Counted from the first letter of the stretch, positions 24,536 to 32,824 are shown. The stretch is 49,840 nucleotides of DNA from Komagataeibacter xylinus NBRC 15237 (GCF_001571345.1 NZ_BCTP01000022.1:1-49840); one strand, 5' to 3'. Numbers and translations are program-made. Notes: a model not told the origin generated them from the letters alone.

Positions 24536-25003
24536 TCAAAACGGTATTTCGTCATCCAGATCCGATCCGCCGGGCGTGTTCGCAGCAGAACGCGGCGCCG
24601 CGCTTCGCGATGGCCGGTCATCGTCAAAGCGGCCTTCTCCGGTGTTCCGGCCATTGGCCAGCACCTTTATGTTTCCGTCAAAGCGATCGATAATTACCTC
24701 GGTCGTGTAACGATCCTGTCCCTGCTGGTCAGTCCATTTCCGCGTTTCCAGATGGCCCTCGACATAGACGAGCGTGCCCTTCTGACAGCGACGTTCAATC
24801 ACGCCCGAGAGGTGGTCGTTGAAGCACACAACACGGTGCCATTGCGTTTTTTCTCTCCGCTCGCCCGTATTGCGGTCGTTCCATGATTCGCTCGTTGCTA
24901 CGGCGATATTTGCGATTTTCCCGTCGCCTTCCCTGCGTGCCGCGAGTTCCGGATCCCGACCGAGATTGCCGACGAGGATGACGCGATTGACTGACTGGCT
25001 CAT
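24536..25003 (-). CDS. ssb: Single-stranded DNA-binding protein
   Basis: 155 residues. The OB fold is clear: SVNRVILVGNLGRDPE, FRRENKAI-like strand IANIAVATSESW, TQWHRVVCFNDHLSG and GTLVYVEGHLETRKW. A disordered Arg/Ser/Pro linker follows and the protein ends DLDDEIPF, the acidic tip that recruits partners of SSB. Plasmid ssb genes of this kind coat the incoming strand during conjugation. A large nested hairpin (25097-25183) stands about 95 bases upstream of the ATG. Confidence 0.95.
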   Translation of the reverse strand: MSQSVNRVILVGNLGRDPELAARREGDGKIANIAVATSESWNDRNTGERREKTQWHRVVCFNDHLSGVIERRCQKGTLVYVEGHLETRKWTDQQGQDRYTTEVIIDRFDGNIKVLANGRNTGEGRFDDDRPSRSAAPRSAANTPGGSDLDDEIPF

Positions 25004-25096
25004 GACCTGATTTCCTTTTCTTTCCTTCCAGTTCCTCTCCGGCCTCTGCCGGGTCTCTGACCTGGTGCGGTCGCGCGGAAGCGGGCATCAGGCGGC

Positions 25097-25183
25097 GGGC
25101 GCAACCCCTCGGGGCGGCAGTGGTGCGGAAGCCGCCTGCGGCTTCACGGTGCCGTCCCGACCGAAGGCCTGGGGGTTGCGCCC
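25097..25183 (-). promoter_or_regulatory. Large nested stem-loop upstream of ssb
   Basis: Three nested perfect or near-perfect stems: GGGCGCAACCCC (25097-25108) with GGGGTTGCGCCC (25172-25183); TCGGGGCGGCA (25109-25119) with TGCCGTCCCGA (25150-25160, one G-U); and GAAGCCGC (25128-25135) with GCGGCTTC (25138-25145). No reading frame explains it. It could be an RNA leader of ssb or a folded single-strand promoter. The rest of the gap to 25375 shows a T-rich stretch (25257-25320) but no gene. Confidence 0.7.
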
Positions 25184-25375
25184 GACGACGACCGCTTCAG
25201 ACCGCAAAAACCAGGGCAGAGACCCGGCAGTGCCGGCGATCCCCTTTCCTCTTCTTCCTGATTTTTGATATTTCAGCGTTCTGACGACCGTTTTTTGCGT
25301 TTTTCCCCACTGTTTTCGCTTGTACCGCCCGATTCCGCGTACTAGACTCTCCTGACGAGAGAACGGGAGTTCAAC

Positions 25376-25888
25376 ATGGCTGTGATTACTGTCCTGGACG
25401 GCCACATCACCCTGAAAGCCGATTTTCATCCGGAGCTGGCCACACAGGCGCGGCGTTATCGGGGACGCTTTATGGGAAAAGAGACCGGCTGGTCCTTCAG
25501 GCATGAGCACGAGGAAGCGGTGCGGAATGTCTGCCGCACACTCTACGGCGTGGATGGCACACCGGAAGCGTGGGCCGATCGCTGCAACGTGCAGATTGAA
25601 GTCAACGAGCAGAACATCCGCACACCGTTGTGGCGACAGTTCAACGCCGACATTTATGTCGCCGGTCGGCACGTAGCCGGTGTCTTCGGCCCGCGTCAGG
25701 TTCTCCGGACAGGCAAGGGCGTGAAGTTCCTGCGCGGCGGTCCGTGCTGTGCCCTTCAGCACGGCGCATATGAGATGGACGTGCCGTCCGGCACCCTGCT
25801 TGAAATCCGCAACTATCCCCGGGCGGCACTCGACTTTCTGGCCCGGTGTCTCGAAGGCCACGGTTCATGGACCGTGGCGCGGGGCTAG
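25376..25888 (+). CDS. Hypothetical protein on the opposite strand
   Basis: 170 residues, no family recognised. The sequence is mixed alpha/beta with several aromatics and two adjacent cysteines (GGPCCALQHG). ACGGGAG precedes the ATG by about 7 bases. It is the only plus-strand gene between 12 and 47 kb that I accept, and it overlaps the convergent gene end by 4 bases (25885-25888). Confidence 0.6.
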   Translation: MAVITVLDGHITLKADFHPELATQARRYRGRFMGKETGWSFRHEHEEAVRNVCRTLYGVDGTPEAWADRCNVQIEVNEQNIRTPLWRQFNADIYVAGRHVAGVFGPRQVLRTGKGVKFLRGGPCCALQHGAYEMDVPSGTLLEIRNYPRAALDFLARCLEGHGSWTVARG

Positions 25889-26391
25889 AACAGCCCCAGC
25901 TGCACGGCTGGCGCGGCCACGACCGGGGATACCGACGCCACGCCGTGCTTCGCCATCAGGCGGGCCAGTTCCGCCTTCTCGCGCGCATTCTGATCTTCCC
26001 GGGCACGGCTGGCCCATGCCTCGACCAGAAGGTTCTCACGGACACGCTGGCCGATTTCCCGCTCCACGTCCGACCAGACAAAGCCGGGATCTCCCCAGCA
26101 GGGATGTCGCACAATCTGGTCAAGGAAATCCCGTCGTGTCGCGGCGCTGTCGAACCATGTCTGAGCGAAGCCGTGCCGGTCATAATGAGCAATGAAGCCG
26201 AACATATTGCTCAGACGCTCATACAGGGACGCCGTGAATTTCTCGGCAGGCATTCCCTCGGCGATGAACCGCAGCATGGCGTTACCCAGCTTCGCTTTTT
26301 CCTCGACCGTCGCCCATCTGGTCGGCTTCAGGAAAGCCGGATCGAGCGGCGGCGTGCGGATCCGCTCGCACAGGATCGGTGCGGGGGTCAT
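25885..26391 (-). CDS. Hypothetical plasmid protein, third of a coupled trio
   Basis: 168 residues, mostly helical with many charged residues and no recognised domain. The C-terminus ends in the hydrophobic tail VVAAPAVQLGLF, which resembles a beta-clamp binding peptide (Q-L-G-L-F), a suggestion only. The ATG overlaps the previous TGA (26388-26391), so it belongs to the tightly coupled set 27154-25885 downstream of ardC. Confidence 0.6.
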   Translation of the reverse strand: MTPAPILCERIRTPPLDPAFLKPTRWATVEEKAKLGNAMLRFIAEGMPAEKFTASLYERLSNMFGFIAHYDRHGFAQTWFDSAATRRDFLDQIVRHPCWGDPGFVWSDVEREIGQRVRENLLVEAWASRAREDQNAREKAELARLMAKHGVASVSPVVAAPAVQLGLF

Positions 26392-26777
26392 GCGACCAGG
26401 CTCCGGTTCCGATACCCGTTATGGAACCGGCTGACATCGGGCAGGCCGGGATACCGCCCTTCTCCCATGCCTTCCTCGTCCATATGCTCCAGATAGCGCA
26501 CAGCCATTGTCACGCGGCGACCACTGGCAAGGCTGCGCAGTATCGCCAGATCCGAGCGCCCACGAATATAACGGTCCTCCCAGAACCCTGTAACAGGATT
26601 CCGCACGGCCGCGCCCATCTTCCCATTGAGAAAGCTCTCCACGATCCACGGTGTTGTCCGCCACGGGCGGCCGGAAACAGGAGCCGGGAGCCGGAAAATC
26701 GAGCCACTGGCCACGGTTCCGACGCGAAGCGGATTGTCGCCGCCCTGGAACGGCGACGTGTAATACTGACGGATCAT
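26388..26777 (-). CDS. Hypothetical plasmid protein, second of a coupled trio
   Basis: 129 residues, rich in Arg, Gly and aromatics (MIRQYYTSPFQGGDNPLRVG), no recognised domain. It is linked by ATGA overlaps to both neighbours (26774-26777 and 26388-26391). Co-location with ardC suggests a role in plasmid establishment, but nothing in the sequence names it. Confidence 0.6.
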   Translation of the reverse strand: MIRQYYTSPFQGGDNPLRVGTVASGSIFRLPAPVSGRPWRTTPWIVESFLNGKMGAAVRNPVTGFWEDRYIRGRSDLAILRSLASGRRVTMAVRYLEHMDEEGMGEGRYPGLPDVSRFHNGYRNRSLVA

Positions 26778-27154
26778 TCCGCTTCTCCTTTTGTCTCAGA
26801 GCCTTTGTCCACGCCGGACGCAGGACCGTTCAGGGCAAGCGCCTCGGCAGCGTCGCTCTCCACGGTCACGATCCATTTGTCCGTTCCGAGCGCACCGCTG
26901 CGATATGCGGTATCGAACCCGCGCGGTTTGCGGTCGCCCCGGCGAATATGCACGCCGATGGAGAACGACCGCCCGGGATGGTCAGTGGCGATCCTGTCGC
27001 CATAAAGCGTCACCGCCTTCGTGAGATCTGCCAGCGTACGGGCTTCGGTCATTCCCCGGTTTCCGAGGTGATCCATGGGCAGAGCGACCAGCACTTTGCC
27101 GGTGCCGGAAAGCCTGTGCACGGCAGGGGTCGCGATCAGAGCAAAGACAGGCAT
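26774..27154 (-). CDS. Hypothetical plasmid protein, first of a coupled trio
   Basis: 126 residues. It begins with a strand-rich segment (MPVFALIATPAVHRLSGTGKVLVALPM) and has an acidic, Gly-rich C-terminus. The ATG at 27154 is chosen because GGAG stands 6 bases upstream; the longer frame to 27190 lacks this. It starts 53 bases after the ardC stop. The short hairpin GCCCGAAAAGGG lies between them. No family recognised. Confidence 0.55.
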   Translation of the reverse strand: MPVFALIATPAVHRLSGTGKVLVALPMDHLGNRGMTEARTLADLTKAVTLYGDRIATDHPGRSFSIGVHIRRGDRKPRGFDTAYRSGALGTDKWIVTVESDAAEALALNGPASGVDKGSETKGEAE

Positions 27155-27207
27155 GACAGACTCCATCTGTAAAACACCCTTTTCGGGCATGTATTTTTCG
27201 GAAACTC

Positions 27208-28107
27208 TCAGGCAGCGTCCGCCACGTCCCCGATGGGCTGACGGCGCGTCGATGTGTTGAAAATGTATTCGGCGGCGGCCGACGCGGCGCTTGCTGCGGT
27301 GAAAATCGCCCGCTTGTCCGCTTTCAGAAGATCAAGCCAGCTTCCAATGTAATCCGAGTGACGGACGGTCGGCTCGATCTGCAGTTCCGCACACACGAAC
27401 GCTGACACCATCTCGGCGACCAGTTCCTCGGCCGCATAGGCGCGGTCTCCGAACCGTTTTCCGAATGTGCGGGCCAGCCGTTTTTCCGAGCCCGTCCAGT
27501 GTCCGATCTCGTGGAAGACCGTGCGATACCAATCGATTTGTGCAAAATAGGACTGCTGGGGCGGGACACGGATATAGTCCGGCTCAGGCGCGTAAAACGC
27601 CTTATCGCCTCCCACCCGGATGTCTGCCCCGGTGTCGCGCATCAGCGCTTCAGCCTGCGGCACAATCTCGCGCTCGGGCAACGGTGTGGGCGCCGCCCCC
27701 ACGCCTTCCGGCAGGTTCTCGCACTGGTCCACATTGAACACCGTAAAGCGCTTCAGGAACGGAATCGTCCGGGGATCGTCGGATCCTGCTTCCGACTTCG
27801 GTGTGAAACGATCGGCGTAGAACACCGTCGTTCCTTTCTCTCCTTTTCTGACATTTCCGCCCTCGGCCAGCGCCTGCCGGAACGTCAGCCATTTCTGCGT
27901 GGAGAAGCCCTGCATTTCCACCGAACCCCACAACATGAGAATATTGATTCCGGAATAGGCACGGCCCGTCGTCGCGTTCCGGGGCAGGGCAACGCCGCAG
28001 TTCGAGCGGCCCCACGGGCACACCCACGGCACGGTGCCGTTCTCAAGCTCGCTGATGATCCGGTCTGTGACGGTCTGATGGATGTCAGTGCGTTCGGTTC
28101 TGGCCAT
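27208..28107 (-). CDS. ardC: ArdC family antirestriction protein
   Basis: 299 residues. The N-terminal ssDNA-binding domain (TDIHQTVTDRIISELENGTVPWVCPWG, then PRNATTGRAYSGINILMLW) is followed by a metalloprotease-like domain with H199-E-I-G-H203 and a downstream acidic ligand near E227 (AAEELVAEM). ArdC proteins bind single-stranded DNA and protect incoming plasmids from restriction. The ATG at 28107 has GGAGA 8 bases upstream. It follows a small membrane-protein gene and a structured element on the same strand. Confidence 0.94.
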   Translation of the reverse strand: MARTERTDIHQTVTDRIISELENGTVPWVCPWGRSNCGVALPRNATTGRAYSGINILMLWGSVEMQGFSTQKWLTFRQALAEGGNVRKGEKGTTVFYADRFTPKSEAGSDDPRTIPFLKRFTVFNVDQCENLPEGVGAAPTPLPEREIVPQAEALMRDTGADIRVGGDKAFYAPEPDYIRVPPQQSYFAQIDWYRTVFHEIGHWTGSEKRLARTFGKRFGDRAYAAEELVAEMVSAFVCAELQIEPTVRHSDYIGSWLDLLKADKRAIFTAASAASAAAEYIFNTSTRRQPIGDVADAA

Positions 28108-28179
28108 GATCTGTCTCCAAAACATGCGAAAGCCGCCCCAAAGGACGGCCATTCTCTGCTGCAGATGGGCGGACGGGTT

Positions 28180-28341
28180 TCACCCGAGATCGAGCACTCC
28201 GGTCGTGGGATCCAGGAACAGGTCCGGAAGCACGAGAGCGACGACCAGGGCGAGCGTCCAGAGGAACACGAGCGCGAGAAACCTGATGATTTCCACGGCG
28301 GGATGGGGTTGGGGTGGAGAGACGGTGCGGTCCTGAGCCAT
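28180..28341 (-). CDS. Small single-span membrane protein upstream of ardC
   Basis: 53 residues with one strong transmembrane segment (residues 18-40, IIRFLALVFLWTLALVVALV) and short polar ends. AAGGAT stands 8 bases before the ATG at 28341. It lies between structured element 1 (28404-28477) and ardC, 72 bases upstream of the latter, so it is the first gene of the ardC transcript. Function unknown. Confidence 0.6.
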   Translation of the reverse strand: MAQDRTVSPPQPHPAVEIIRFLALVFLWTLALVVALVLPDLFLDPTTGVLDLG

Positions 28342-28403
28342 TGTCCAGATCCTTTTTTCTGGCGTTTCTGACCCTTTCCGGCGACCGCAGGGCAGACTGA
28401 CGG

Positions 28404-28477
28404 GCAAGGGCGCCGCGCAGCGGCGGGATCGGCCTGGCCCGCAGCGAAGCGAGGACACATGCCGACCCACCCCTTGC
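28404..28477 (-). promoter_or_regulatory. Structured leader element, copy 1 (ardC operon)
   Basis: Outer stem GCAAGGG (28404-28410) with CCCTTGC (28471-28477); inner hairpin CGCCGC-GCA-GCGGCG (28411-28425); second stem TCGGCCTG (28429-28436) with CATGCCGA (28458-28465, one mismatch) enclosing GCAGCGAAGCG. It is 62 bases upstream of the small membrane-protein gene. Copies are at 32751, 38094 and 41689, all in the same orientation relative to the downstream gene. Confidence 0.75.
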
Positions 28478-28532
28478 GCGGCAGGCTGAACTGTGGTGCC
28501 GATCCTCTTTTCCGTTTCCTTCCCTCCCTTTC

Positions 28533-29066
28533 TCAGACTTTCCCCTTTTTCTCTTGCCGCGAAGGCCCCTTCCCTTTCGTGCCTGACGGCCCGGCACGGG
28601 GCTCTTCTGGCGGTGCGAGGAAGGGGCATCGGATCTGTGTCGGGGACACGTCGATCCAGAAATGACCGCGCGCGGTCGCCTCAAGCGCCTTGCGGATAGT
28701 CTCGGCAGACAGGAATTCCGCGCCATCGTCCCCGCCAAAAGACGCACGTTTCACGTCATACCAGTCCTCGGGAGAGGCTTGCGTATCCGCCTCTCTGGCG
28801 TAGGCGACAAGGTTCACCTCACCGTTGTCGCCAGGGAGGCCCGGATGACCATTCGACATCAGATAGATCCCCTGGTCGCCCACCAGCATGAGACCAGCAG
28901 GGATCTTCGTCCGGTCAATATCCTCGTATGCGGGACGTCGGGTCTTCACCCCGGGCCGGAGACAGGCGGGATCATAGAGCTGATCCAGCGTTGGCGTATG
29001 TTCGCTCGCGGCGTCGGCGTGGGCGAGCAGCCGCGTCACCAGGGCATGGTCGAAATGCAGTTTCAT
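28533..29066 (-). CDS. DUF3085-like protein
   Basis: 177 residues. The opening MKLHFDHALVTRLLAHADA and the segment AGLMLVGDQGIYLMSNGHPG followed by VNLVAYAREADTQ resemble the DUF3085 family of plasmid proteins, which I assign from memory. The last 30 residues are a basic Gly/Lys-rich tail. The ATG at 29066 is chosen with GGAAG upstream; a longer frame to 29102 runs through the terminator region. Its role is unknown, but its usual neighbours are antirestriction genes. Confidence 0.65.
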   Translation of the reverse strand: MKLHFDHALVTRLLAHADAASEHTPTLDQLYDPACLRPGVKTRRPAYEDIDRTKIPAGLMLVGDQGIYLMSNGHPGLPGDNGEVNLVAYAREADTQASPEDWYDVKRASFGGDDGAEFLSAETIRKALEATARGHFWIDVSPTQIRCPFLAPPEEPRAGPSGTKGKGPSRQEKKGKV

Positions 29067-29102
29067 AATCGTCTTCCTTCTGTGTTCCTCCTGGGAGGAC
29101 AC

Positions 29103-29131
29103 AAAAAAAGCGGGACACTCTCGTGTCCCGC
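29103..29131 (-). terminator. Rho-independent terminator (minus strand)
   Basis: GCGGGACAC (29110-29118), a TCTC loop, then GTGTCCCGC (29123-29131) form a perfect 9-bp stem. On the minus strand the stem is followed by seven T (A-run at 29103-29109). It stands between the stop of the gene at 29169 and the start of the DUF3085-like gene at 29066, separating the two transcripts. Confidence 0.85.
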
Positions 29132-29168
29132 CCTTTCGTATTACAGGCCATGGTCTTGGTATTGCCGG

Positions 29169-29471
29169 TCATTCGTCTTCATCATCAAAGAACTGGTACG
29201 CCTCTTCTACCGCACCGTCTGAATCAAACATGACGTAATCACATCCGTTACTTGCCGCATCTTCAAGAATTCGGCGAAGGCTGACAGAGCCCGGCCAATC
29301 CGGCGAACAGCGGCGTTCACCAACCCACACGAACCAGCCATGAGGACCGGAGAGACAGGACAGGCCGGTTGCACCGCCTGATTGTGCATAAGCCTCCAGC
29401 AACTCCCGATCTGACTTCGGCAGATGGCCGGTGCTGAGATCCATGAAACGTCTGATATGGGCATTCACCAT
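29169..29471 (-). CDS. Small acidic protein, DUF5983-like
   Basis: 100 residues. The pattern LSTGHLPKSDRELLEAYA, then a core GPHGWFVWVGE and an acidic C-terminus DSDGAVEEAYQFFDDEDE, resembles DUF5983 plasmid proteins, which is a tentative assignment from memory. The ATG at 29471 has a weak ribosome binding site. It is followed 38 bases later by a strong terminator, so it forms its own transcript. Confidence 0.6.
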   Translation of the reverse strand: MVNAHIRRFMDLSTGHLPKSDRELLEAYAQSGGATGLSCLSGPHGWFVWVGERRCSPDWPGSVSLRRILEDAASNGCDYVMFDSDGAVEEAYQFFDDEDE

Positions 29472-29804
29472 GGACCTGTGCCTTTCTGTTCACGCCGCAC
29501 TTTCGGGCGGACGGAAAAAAGAGGTGGTCAGGCAGACTGCGATTCCGCTATAATCGTGTTGCTGCCTGACGAAATTTGAAACAGGTGTGACCAAAATGGA
29601 CACACCTGGAACCGGGGGTAGGCTTCGCTAAAAATCAATCCGTTAGGCGGCGCTTTCGGAAGCCATGTTTCATAGACGTTCCATATCGCTGAAACGGATC
29701 AGGCTGGCACTCGCCGCAGGGTGCCCGGCAGCTGAAGAGACTCTCCTAAGCGACCTACTGGCGTATAAAGCTTGTAATCAGCCTCTAGGTTTTCTTGGCA
29801 TTTT
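29472..29804. other. Intergenic region with two inverted repeats
   Basis: No gene is supported. GTCAGGCAG (29527-29535) pairs with CTGCCTGAC (29562-29570), enclosing TATAAT (29550-29555). CAGGTGTG (29582-29589) pairs with CACACCTG (29601-29608). The first pair brackets a possible -10 box and might be an operator. The remaining 190 bases show no structure that I can see. Confidence 0.5.
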
Positions 29805-30173
29805 CTATTTTGTGTGGTTATTTGCCCACTCTTCTGCGAGATGAGCTAACGATTGCGGATTACCCATCCAGCGCTCGGGTCTGATGGATCGCGCCCAGTC
29901 AGCAAAAGAAGGAATTCGCCCGTGATCTTCGAGAACGTGTTGCTCGGCAATCAGCCTGACAGGAACAATTCGGCCGTCTGAATTCGTAATCACGACGCCG
30001 AACTGTGCCTCGCAGGCGAAACATCCCTCTGCATGATGACGAAGCGCCCTATGCCGCATGTCGCCGATCAGCACCTTCGACCAGTCAAACCAGTCGTGAA
30101 TGGGTTGGTAATCTTCTGGTCGACCGCCCCATTTTCGGACGGAAGAGAGAGCGTGATGATATGGGTGTGCCAC
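29805..30173 (-). CDS. DUF6915-like protein
   Basis: 122 residues. AHPYHHALSSVRKWGGRPEDYQPIHDWFD, LRHHAEGCFACEAQFGVVITN and the closing PVRLIAEQHVLEDHGRIPSFADW match the DUF6915 family as I remember it. The several conserved His suggest a metal or catalytic site; function is unknown. The start is the GTG at 30173, which gives the family's usual N-terminus with AGG 6-7 bases upstream. A TTG at 30188 overlapping the previous stop is the alternative. Confidence 0.7.
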   Translation of the reverse strand: MAHPYHHALSSVRKWGGRPEDYQPIHDWFDWSKVLIGDMRHRALRHHAEGCFACEAQFGVVITNSDGRIVPVRLIAEQHVLEDHGRIPSFADWARSIRPERWMGNPQSLAHLAEEWANNHTK

Positions 30174-30184
30174 GGCAGACCTCG

Positions 30185-30601
30185 TCAATAGAGGGATGTC
30201 GAATAGTTACGTTCGACGAAGTAATCATAATGTTCAAGGGTAATCACCCTGGTCTCCACATCCCAGGTTACTTCCCCTCCTCCACCTTCGTTGTTTTCCC
30301 AGCCGCCGTGATCAATGGCGACTATGCCCATAGAGGTATTTTCGATAACTTCTTTGATCTGAACTGTTTTTTTCTCGGGAGTATTATTCCCCCACACGAG
30401 ATCCTGGACAACCACCTCTTTCTCAACGGAGCAGTCTGCTGGCAGGATACTGAAATCCTCAATTCCCCCGCTGTCACCGCTACCTTCGTACACAACGGTT
30501 ACACTTGTAACGCCAAGTTCCTGATGGGCGTCGAACACGACTTCCCGATTTTCGGAAATCACCTTTCTTTCGGCTTTTTCGTAGTCCTGGTAAGAAGACA
30601 T
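30185..30601 (-). CDS. DUF6878-like protein
   Basis: 138 residues, acidic. VTVVYEGSGDSGGIEDF near residues 36-52 is the recognisable core of DUF6878, assigned from memory. The C-terminal GGWENNEGGGGEVTWDVE segment is Gly/acid-rich. GAGG stands 6 bases before the ATG at 30601. It is directly upstream of the DUF6915-like gene, a pairing that suggests one function. No activity can be named. Confidence 0.65.
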   Translation of the reverse strand: MSSYQDYEKAERKVISENREVVFDAHQELGVTSVTVVYEGSGDSGGIEDFSILPADCSVEKEVVVQDLVWGNNTPEKKTVQIKEVIENTSMGIVAIDHGGWENNEGGGGEVTWDVETRVITLEHYDYFVERNYSTSLY

Positions 30602-30748
30602 AATAACCTCACAGGTTTTATTTGGTGTATCATGTGTGTTTCGCAAGCATCTCGTAAGCAGTAGCCAGACCGACCATCTTCTTCATTTCCAAGACCCGCG
30701 CGAGCCTGCCTGCCGTCCAGATGCGACTGAAGAGTCTTTCCTTGGGGT

Positions 30749-32683
30749 TCACCGGATCGCGATGAACTCGACATGCGATCTCAGGAACTCATCCGGCGTC
30801 TGCGGCGGTGGAAGCGGGTTCTCCTCCTCCTCGTCGTCAGGATCACCCTCCCCTTCCTCTTCTGCCGCGCGCCGCGAAGGCCCGACCTCATCATCGTCCT
30901 GAGCAATCTCCTGCTCAGGTTCGGCCGTCTCCGCAACAGCCATCGCACTGCCATCCGTGACTGCGTCGTCGCCGTGCTCCGTTTCGTCTTCATCGGCGTC
31001 CTCCAGATCGTCGTCGCTGGCTTCGGGTGGCGGTGGACTGAGGGCTTCCTGAAACGAGGCGTTCAGCTTCGCGACATCGAGCCCGAACCGGGCCTCGGGA
31101 TGGACCCAGATCCCCTGCCCCACCCGGTCCATCAGCGCTTTGCGCATCTCCTTGCCCGTGTTGCGCGGCAGAATGCCCTCGGCCTGAACCACCTTCGTGA
31201 TGCCCGGCTTGCTGAGCGTCTTCAGGAAGTCCTCATCGGCCATGGTGGGGAGCCGGGCGTCGGCATTGACGATATGGCCGGCCAGCACGCTCCATTCGCC
31301 GCTGTTCGTGCTATTCTTCTCGCAGGAGAGCACGGCTTTCAGCACGCGGATCGCCGCCCCGCGCAACAGGGTCTCGTCCAGCGCCAGTTCCCCGTCCTGA
31401 AACAGTCCGGCAGCCGCTACCAGCCTCTGCGAGGGCCGACGCTGCGGATACCACGCGCCCGCATCTCCATCGACCCGGACGTTCTGCGCGTTGAAGGCCG
31501 CGATCATCAGCCCGACCAGCGTCCACGGGTCGGCGCCCTCCTGCATCCCGTCCAGCGCCGCGTGCAGGGCCTGTGTCCGGAAGCTGCCGATCATGTCATG
31601 TCCGCGCCCGGAAATATCCGCCCGCTCCTTCGGCACGTCGGGCAGAGAGTCAATCACGGCGGACGGCGTGATCCGGTTCGCGGCCGGGCTGTCGGCGAGA
31701 ATGCACCAGCCACTTTCGACCTTCAGCCTGTGATTGAGCCAGAAGCACTTCGTCGCCCCTTCCCGCTCCCAGTAAATCCGGGCGCTTCCATCCTCGAACA
31801 GGGGCTCGCCATCCTCGTCGCTCTGCACGATCACCGCGTCTTCGGGTGTGCTCTGGCTCAGCCACTGGCGCTGCGCCTTCTCATAGGCGATCCCGTCCTC
31901 GGTGTAGCGGCCGTCCTTGCCAGCCTCACCGAACAGATCCTCCTGCCAGACGATCCTGCAGCTTTTCGCGATGGCATCGTCAAAGGACGCATCGGCCGCG
32001 TAAAAACGATCCTGTCGCAGCGCCGAGGCAATCCGGCTCCAGTCGGGCTCGGCCGCTCCCGGCTGCCACGATCCGTCCGGCAGCCGCACCCGGTCTCCCT
32101 CGCAGGCCTCGACGTCTTCCGGGGGCTCCGTGCCGACCGGAAACCCGAAATAGCCCCAGACCTGTTCCTGCAGACCTTTCGAGGCCAGCGCGATACTGGC
32201 CAGCTCACGGCTCTCCGGTCCTTTTCCGACCTCGATCCAGGCGAGAATGTCCGGCAGGACCGATGACAGCCGGCTGATCTGTTTCAGCTGCACCGGCGTC
32301 AGCATCAGCGTCTTGCAGATCGCGGTGTCGTTCCACTGCTTTTCCGCCCGGAGCGAGGAGATGACGCGCCACTGTTCCACCTGTGTCATTGGCTGGCGGA
32401 TCATGTTTTCCGACGCCGCGCGCATCCGGTCCAGTTCCTCGTCATCGCCCGCCACGACCACCTGAATCGTCTTGAGCCCGGCCTTCACGGCGGCGCGACG
32501 GCGACGATGGCCGGCAACGATCATCAGGCCATCCGGGGTTTCCCGGACCAGAGGCGGATGGATGATCCCGACCGCCTTGACGTTCAGCGCCAGCTGCCGG
32601 TCTTCCGTCTCGTTCGGGGCTGCGGTGCGGGGATTCTCGGGATTGTCGAGCAGCGTCTTCGGATCGACTTCGCGCAGTTGCAT
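30749..32683 (-). CDS. Large ParB/RepB-like DNA-binding protein
   Basis: 644 residues. Residues 1-110 are a ParB N-terminal (CTPase-type) domain: VDPKTLLDNPENPRT, VGIIHPPLVRE and the box II motif GHRRRRAA (58-65). A helix-turn-helix region follows (TQVEQWRVISSLRAEKQWNDTAICKTLMLTPVQLKQISRL). The remaining 450 residues are unassigned, and the last 80 are very acidic. A parA/RHH pair elsewhere already covers partition, so this is more likely a regulator or DNA-protection protein of the entry region. AGGAG is 8 bases before the ATG at 32683. Confidence 0.87.
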   Translation of the reverse strand: MQLREVDPKTLLDNPENPRTAAPNETEDRQLALNVKAVGIIHPPLVRETPDGLMIVAGHRRRRAAVKAGLKTIQVVVAGDDEELDRMRAASENMIRQPMTQVEQWRVISSLRAEKQWNDTAICKTLMLTPVQLKQISRLSSVLPDILAWIEVGKGPESRELASIALASKGLQEQVWGYFGFPVGTEPPEDVEACEGDRVRLPDGSWQPGAAEPDWSRIASALRQDRFYAADASFDDAIAKSCRIVWQEDLFGEAGKDGRYTEDGIAYEKAQRQWLSQSTPEDAVIVQSDEDGEPLFEDGSARIYWEREGATKCFWLNHRLKVESGWCILADSPAANRITPSAVIDSLPDVPKERADISGRGHDMIGSFRTQALHAALDGMQEGADPWTLVGLMIAAFNAQNVRVDGDAGAWYPQRRPSQRLVAAAGLFQDGELALDETLLRGAAIRVLKAVLSCEKNSTNSGEWSVLAGHIVNADARLPTMADEDFLKTLSKPGITKVVQAEGILPRNTGKEMRKALMDRVGQGIWVHPEARFGLDVAKLNASFQEALSPPPPEASDDDLEDADEDETEHGDDAVTDGSAMAVAETAEPEQEIAQDDDEVGPSRRAAEEEGEGDPDDEEEENPLPPPQTPDEFLRSHVEFIAIR

Positions 32684-32750
32684 GGTTTGCACTCCTGTTT
32701 TCAGGACTCTTTCCTGATGCTTTTCCGGCAGGCAGCGCCGGACAGGCGGG

Positions 32751-32824
32751 GCAAGGGCGCCGCGCAGCGGCGGGATCGGCATGGCCCGCAGCGAAGCGAG
32801 GACACATGCCGACCCACCCCTTGC
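32751..32824 (-). promoter_or_regulatory. Structured leader element, copy 2 (parB-like gene)
   Basis: Outer stem GCAAGGG (32751-32757) with CCCTTGC (32818-32824); hairpin CGCCGC-GCA-GCGGCG; second stem TCGGCATG (32776-32783) with CATGCCGA (32805-32812), here a perfect 8-bp match where copy 1 has a mismatch. It lies 67 bases upstream of the parB-like ATG and 28 bases after the methylase stop. A small extra hairpin TCCGGC/GCGCCGGA is at 32723-32741. Confidence 0.75.

Noticed and set aside
28085-28747. Long minus-strand frames across 28085-28747
   Set aside because: They run through structured element 1 and overlap the better supported DUF3085-like and small membrane-protein genes.
30773-32266. 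Long plus-strand reading frame of about 500 codons
   Set aside because: It is antisense to the parB-like gene, which has clear ParB motifs; long antisense frames are common in GC-rich genes.
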